Assembly (NCBI GenBank): GCA_937920515.1
Contig: CALEUG010000010.1
Coordinates: 1 to 64,000 of the forward strand
From: an uncultured bacterium
Lineage (GTDB): Bacteria > Acidobacteriota > Aminicenantia > Aminicenantales > Saccharicenantaceae
DNA: 64,000 bases
Direction: 5' to 3'
Positions 62,068-64,000 of the stretch are shown here, piece after piece. Position 1 is the first letter of the stretch; every line of letters starts with the position of its first letter. The notes beneath the pieces were generated by a model. It was given only the letters and a program-made list of their open reading frames with translations. It had not been told where the DNA came from and did not search any database. The translations under genes and the position numbers were made by a program.

Positions 62068-63819
62068 ATGAGGTCAAAAGCCAGAGCTTACAGCCTGGGT
62101 CTGGATTTCGGCACCAATTCGGTCCGGGCCCTTCTGGTGGATGTGGCCAGTGGCGAAGAAATCAGCACGGCCGTGGCCAATTATCCTTCCGGGGAAGCCG
62201 GCATATTGCTCGACCCCAGGGACCCCAACCTGGCCCGCCAGAATCCGGCCGATTACCTGGAATCGATGGTCAGGGTGGTCCGCCAGGTCCTGAGCCGGGC
62301 CAGGAAGAACAAAAAAGGCTTTTCCCCGGAGCAGGTAATCGGAATCGGGGTTGACACCACCGGTTCCACTCCCCTGCCCGTAGATGAAAAAGGACTTCCC
62401 CTGGCCTTTCGCCAGGAATTCAAAGATAACCTCAACGCCCAGGCCTGGCTGTGGAAGGACCATACCGCTTTTGCCGAAGCTCAGGAAATAACCGACCTGG
62501 CCGCCCGGGAACACCCGGAATATCTGTCCAAGTGCGGCGGAGTCTATTCATCTGAATGGTTCTTCAGTAAAATTCTTCACTGCCTGCGAGTGGCACCTGA
62601 AGTCTTCGAAGCCGCCTATACCTGGGTGGAATGCGCCGACTTCATACCGGCCATCATCACCGGCACCCTGGCCCCGAGCAGGATGAAGCGCAGCCGCTGC
62701 GCCGCCGGCCACAAGGCCATGTTTAACACCGAATGGGGCGGGCTTCCGGCCAGGGATTTTCTGAGCCGGCTGGACCCCCGGCTGGGAGAACTCCGGGACC
62801 GGCTTTATGACCAGACTTATACCTCAGACCAGGCAGCTGGTTACCTGACCGGGTCCTGGGCCAGGATGCTCGGCCTCAAGCCGGGAATCCCCGTGGCCGT
62901 GGGGGCGTTCGATGCTCACCTGGGAGCGGTCGGGGCCGGCGTATCTCCTGGAAAATTCGTTAAAATAATCGGGACCAGCACCTGCGACATCTGCGTCTGG
63001 CCCAACGACCGGCCACTGGCCGATATTCCCGGGCTGTGCGGAATCGTCGACGGCTCGGTTCTACCCGGATACCTCGGCCTGGAAGCCGGCCAATCGGCCG
63101 TGGGCGATATTTTCAACTGGTTCGTGAATTACATTAAACCCGGCGGCCCGAAAAAAGGCAGCCACGAAGAGCTGACCGGGAAAGCGTCCGCCCTGCTTCC
63201 CGGCGAATCCGGCCTGCTGGCCCTCGACTGGAACAACGGCAACCGCACCATACTGGTTGATCAGCGTTTGACCGGTCTGCTCCTGGGTCAAACCCTCCAC
63301 ACCAGGCCCGAGGAAATCTACCTGGCCCTGGTCGAGGGTACGGCCTTCGGAGCCCTGACCATCATCAAGCGCTTCCAGGAATACGGGCTGGAAATAAACG
63401 AGGTCATCAACTGCGGTGGCATAGCCGAAAAAAACCCGCTGGTGATGCAGGTCTATGCTGATGTCTTCGGCCTGGAAATGAAGGTGGCCCGCTCCTCTCA
63501 GACCTGCGCCCTGGGGGCGGCCATGGCCGGGGCGGTGGTGGCCGGCCGGGCAGCCGGCGGATATGACCGGTTTGAAGAAGCCCAGGCAGCCATGTGTGGA
63601 GTAAAACCGCAGAGCTTCAAGCCCAGGCCTGAATACCACCAGGTTTACCGGGAGTTATACCGCCTCTACCGCGAGCTCCACGACGCTTTCGGCACCAGGA
63701 ACTGGAACGGCAATCTTTATCACCTGATGAAAGACCTGCTGGACATTCGTGACCGCCAGCTGGAAAAGGCCCGGCAACTGGCCGCCCGGGGTAAGAAAAA
63801 AAGAACCGCAAAGAAATGA
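62068..63819 (+). CDS. araB: L-ribulokinase (FGGY family)
   Basis: This 583-residue carbohydrate kinase phosphorylates L-ribulose to L-ribulose 5-phosphate in arabinose use. It has the N-terminal phosphate motif GLDFGTNSVRALLVD (11-25), the VDTTGSTPLPVD stretch near 100, GTSTCDICVWP near 304 and the C-terminal FGGY-type NCGGIAEKNPLVMQ near 450. Length and motifs fit AraB-type ribulokinases rather than xylulokinase or glycerol kinase. GAGGAGG lies 10 bases before the ATG. It is divergent from TonB receptor C across twin LacI-type operators, and a small ORF and probable araD follow. Confidence 0.93.
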   Translation: MRSKARAYSLGLDFGTNSVRALLVDVASGEEISTAVANYPSGEAGILLDPRDPNLARQNPADYLESMVRVVRQVLSRARKNKKGFSPEQVIGIGVDTTGSTPLPVDEKGLPLAFRQEFKDNLNAQAWLWKDHTAFAEAQEITDLAAREHPEYLSKCGGVYSSEWFFSKILHCLRVAPEVFEAAYTWVECADFIPAIITGTLAPSRMKRSRCAAGHKAMFNTEWGGLPARDFLSRLDPRLGELRDRLYDQTYTSDQAAGYLTGSWARMLGLKPGIPVAVGAFDAHLGAVGAGVSPGKFVKIIGTSTCDICVWPNDRPLADIPGLCGIVDGSVLPGYLGLEAGQSAVGDIFNWFVNYIKPGGPKKGSHEELTGKASALLPGESGLLALDWNNGNRTILVDQRLTGLLLGQTLHTRPEEIYLALVEGTAFGALTIIKRFQEYGLEINEVINCGGIAEKNPLVMQVYADVFGLEMKVARSSQTCALGAAMAGAVVAGRAAGGYDRFEEAQAAMCGVKPQSFKPRPEYHQVYRELYRLYRELHDAFGTRNWNGNLYHLMKDLLDIRDRQLEKARQLAARGKKKRTAKK

Positions 63820-63980
63820 TGAGAGAAGACAGCCGGGTTGAAAGCAAAGAAATTTTTGGGCTGGAGAAGAAAAGGATGCTGGAAAAAAGAAAACACGGTG
63901 CGGGCTGGAAAATAGCTTATCAAAACGACCGGGCGCGGAAATATCGATTAATTAAAATAAGAATGAAAAAGGAAAATTAA
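63819..63980 (+). CDS. Small basic ORF between araB and araD
   Basis: A 53-codon frame starts at an ATG overlapping the araB stop by one base (TGATG) and ends one base before the next start. The product is very basic (for example RARKYRLIKIRMKKEN at its end), with no membrane segment. The tight fit suggests coupled translation, but I recognise no family, and it may be a chance frame. Confidence 0.4.
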   Translation: MREDSRVESKEIFGLEKKRMLEKRKHGAGWKIAYQNDRARKYRLIKIRMKKEN

Positions 63981-63981
63981 G

Positions 63982-64000
63982 ATGTACGAAGACCTCAAAC
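63982..64000 (+). CDS. araD: Probable L-ribulose-5-phosphate 4-epimerase, start only
   Basis: Only six codons are in the window, reading MYEDLK. An EDLK opening is typical of AraD, and araD often follows araB. AGGAA lies 7 bases upstream. The assignment rests on context and these few residues, and the gene continues past the right edge. Confidence 0.45.

Noticed and set aside
61790-62071. 93-codon frame just upstream of araB
   Set aside because: It begins inside operator 2, its next ATG lies in the -10 box, and it overlaps the araB start. It is more likely leader sequence.

Overview
The window looks like chromosomal DNA from an uncultured member of the Acidobacteriota / candidate phylum Aminicenantes lineage. 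This placement is an inference from family content: GWxTD-domain proteins, Oar-like TonB-dependent receptors with an N-terminal carboxypeptidase-regulatory domain and no SusD partner, sulfatase-fold/TPR fusions, carboxypeptidase-regulatory/TPR proteins, a DUF5916 protein and a large BNR-propeller protein. No rRNA gene is present to confirm it. Nearly all sequence is ordinary coding DNA. I saw no insertion sequence, prophage or CRISPR array.

Blocks A (585-10717) and B (27151-36582) are two versions of one gene set. Each has a TonB-dependent receptor, a membrane-anchored sulfatase-fold protein fused to TPRs, a GWxTD-TPR protein, and a carboxypeptidase-regulatory/TPR protein directly downstream of the GWxTD gene. 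Both receptors are preceded by a near-consensus sigma-54 promoter (4157-4172 and 26983-26998) and a leader of more than 100 nt. Block A also has a small GWxTD lipoprotein. The function of this set is not established, and it is the best candidate here for an undescribed cell-envelope system.

Between the blocks lie housekeeping genes: a DUF151 protein, a fused LptF-LptG-type permease, groS-groL under a sigma-70 promoter with a CIRCE-like operator, a Fis-like/CvpA/PHP cluster, purC, pgeF, a P1 peptidase with an overlapping Asp/Glu racemase, rpsU, lipA, a phosphoesterase, a DUF1848 protein, an acidic zinc-ribbon membrane protein and tRNA-Val(CAC). After block B come rpoD, a small conserved protein, a CBU_0592-like membrane protein, a flavodoxin-like reductase, a DUF5916 outer-membrane protein and a DUF486 membrane protein.

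The right third (about 43.2-64 kb) is mostly an L-arabinose / L-arabinofuranoside locus: a GntR and a LacI regulator behind GTP-dependent pckG, a secreted SagB-like nitroreductase, two GH127 lipoproteins flanking a secreted GH51 arabinofuranosidase, a BNR-propeller protein, a third TonB receptor, and divergently araB, a 53-codon coupled small ORF and the first codons of a probable araD. Two GTTAACGTTAAC operators, 42 bp apart, sit between the receptor and araB and are plausible targets of the LacI protein. Its HTH-encoding frame appears to begin at an ATC codon. The inferred flow is: the GH enzymes release arabinose outside the cytoplasm, the receptor imports oligosaccharide, and AraB/AraD feed the pentose phosphate pathway, with regulation by arabinose or a derivative.
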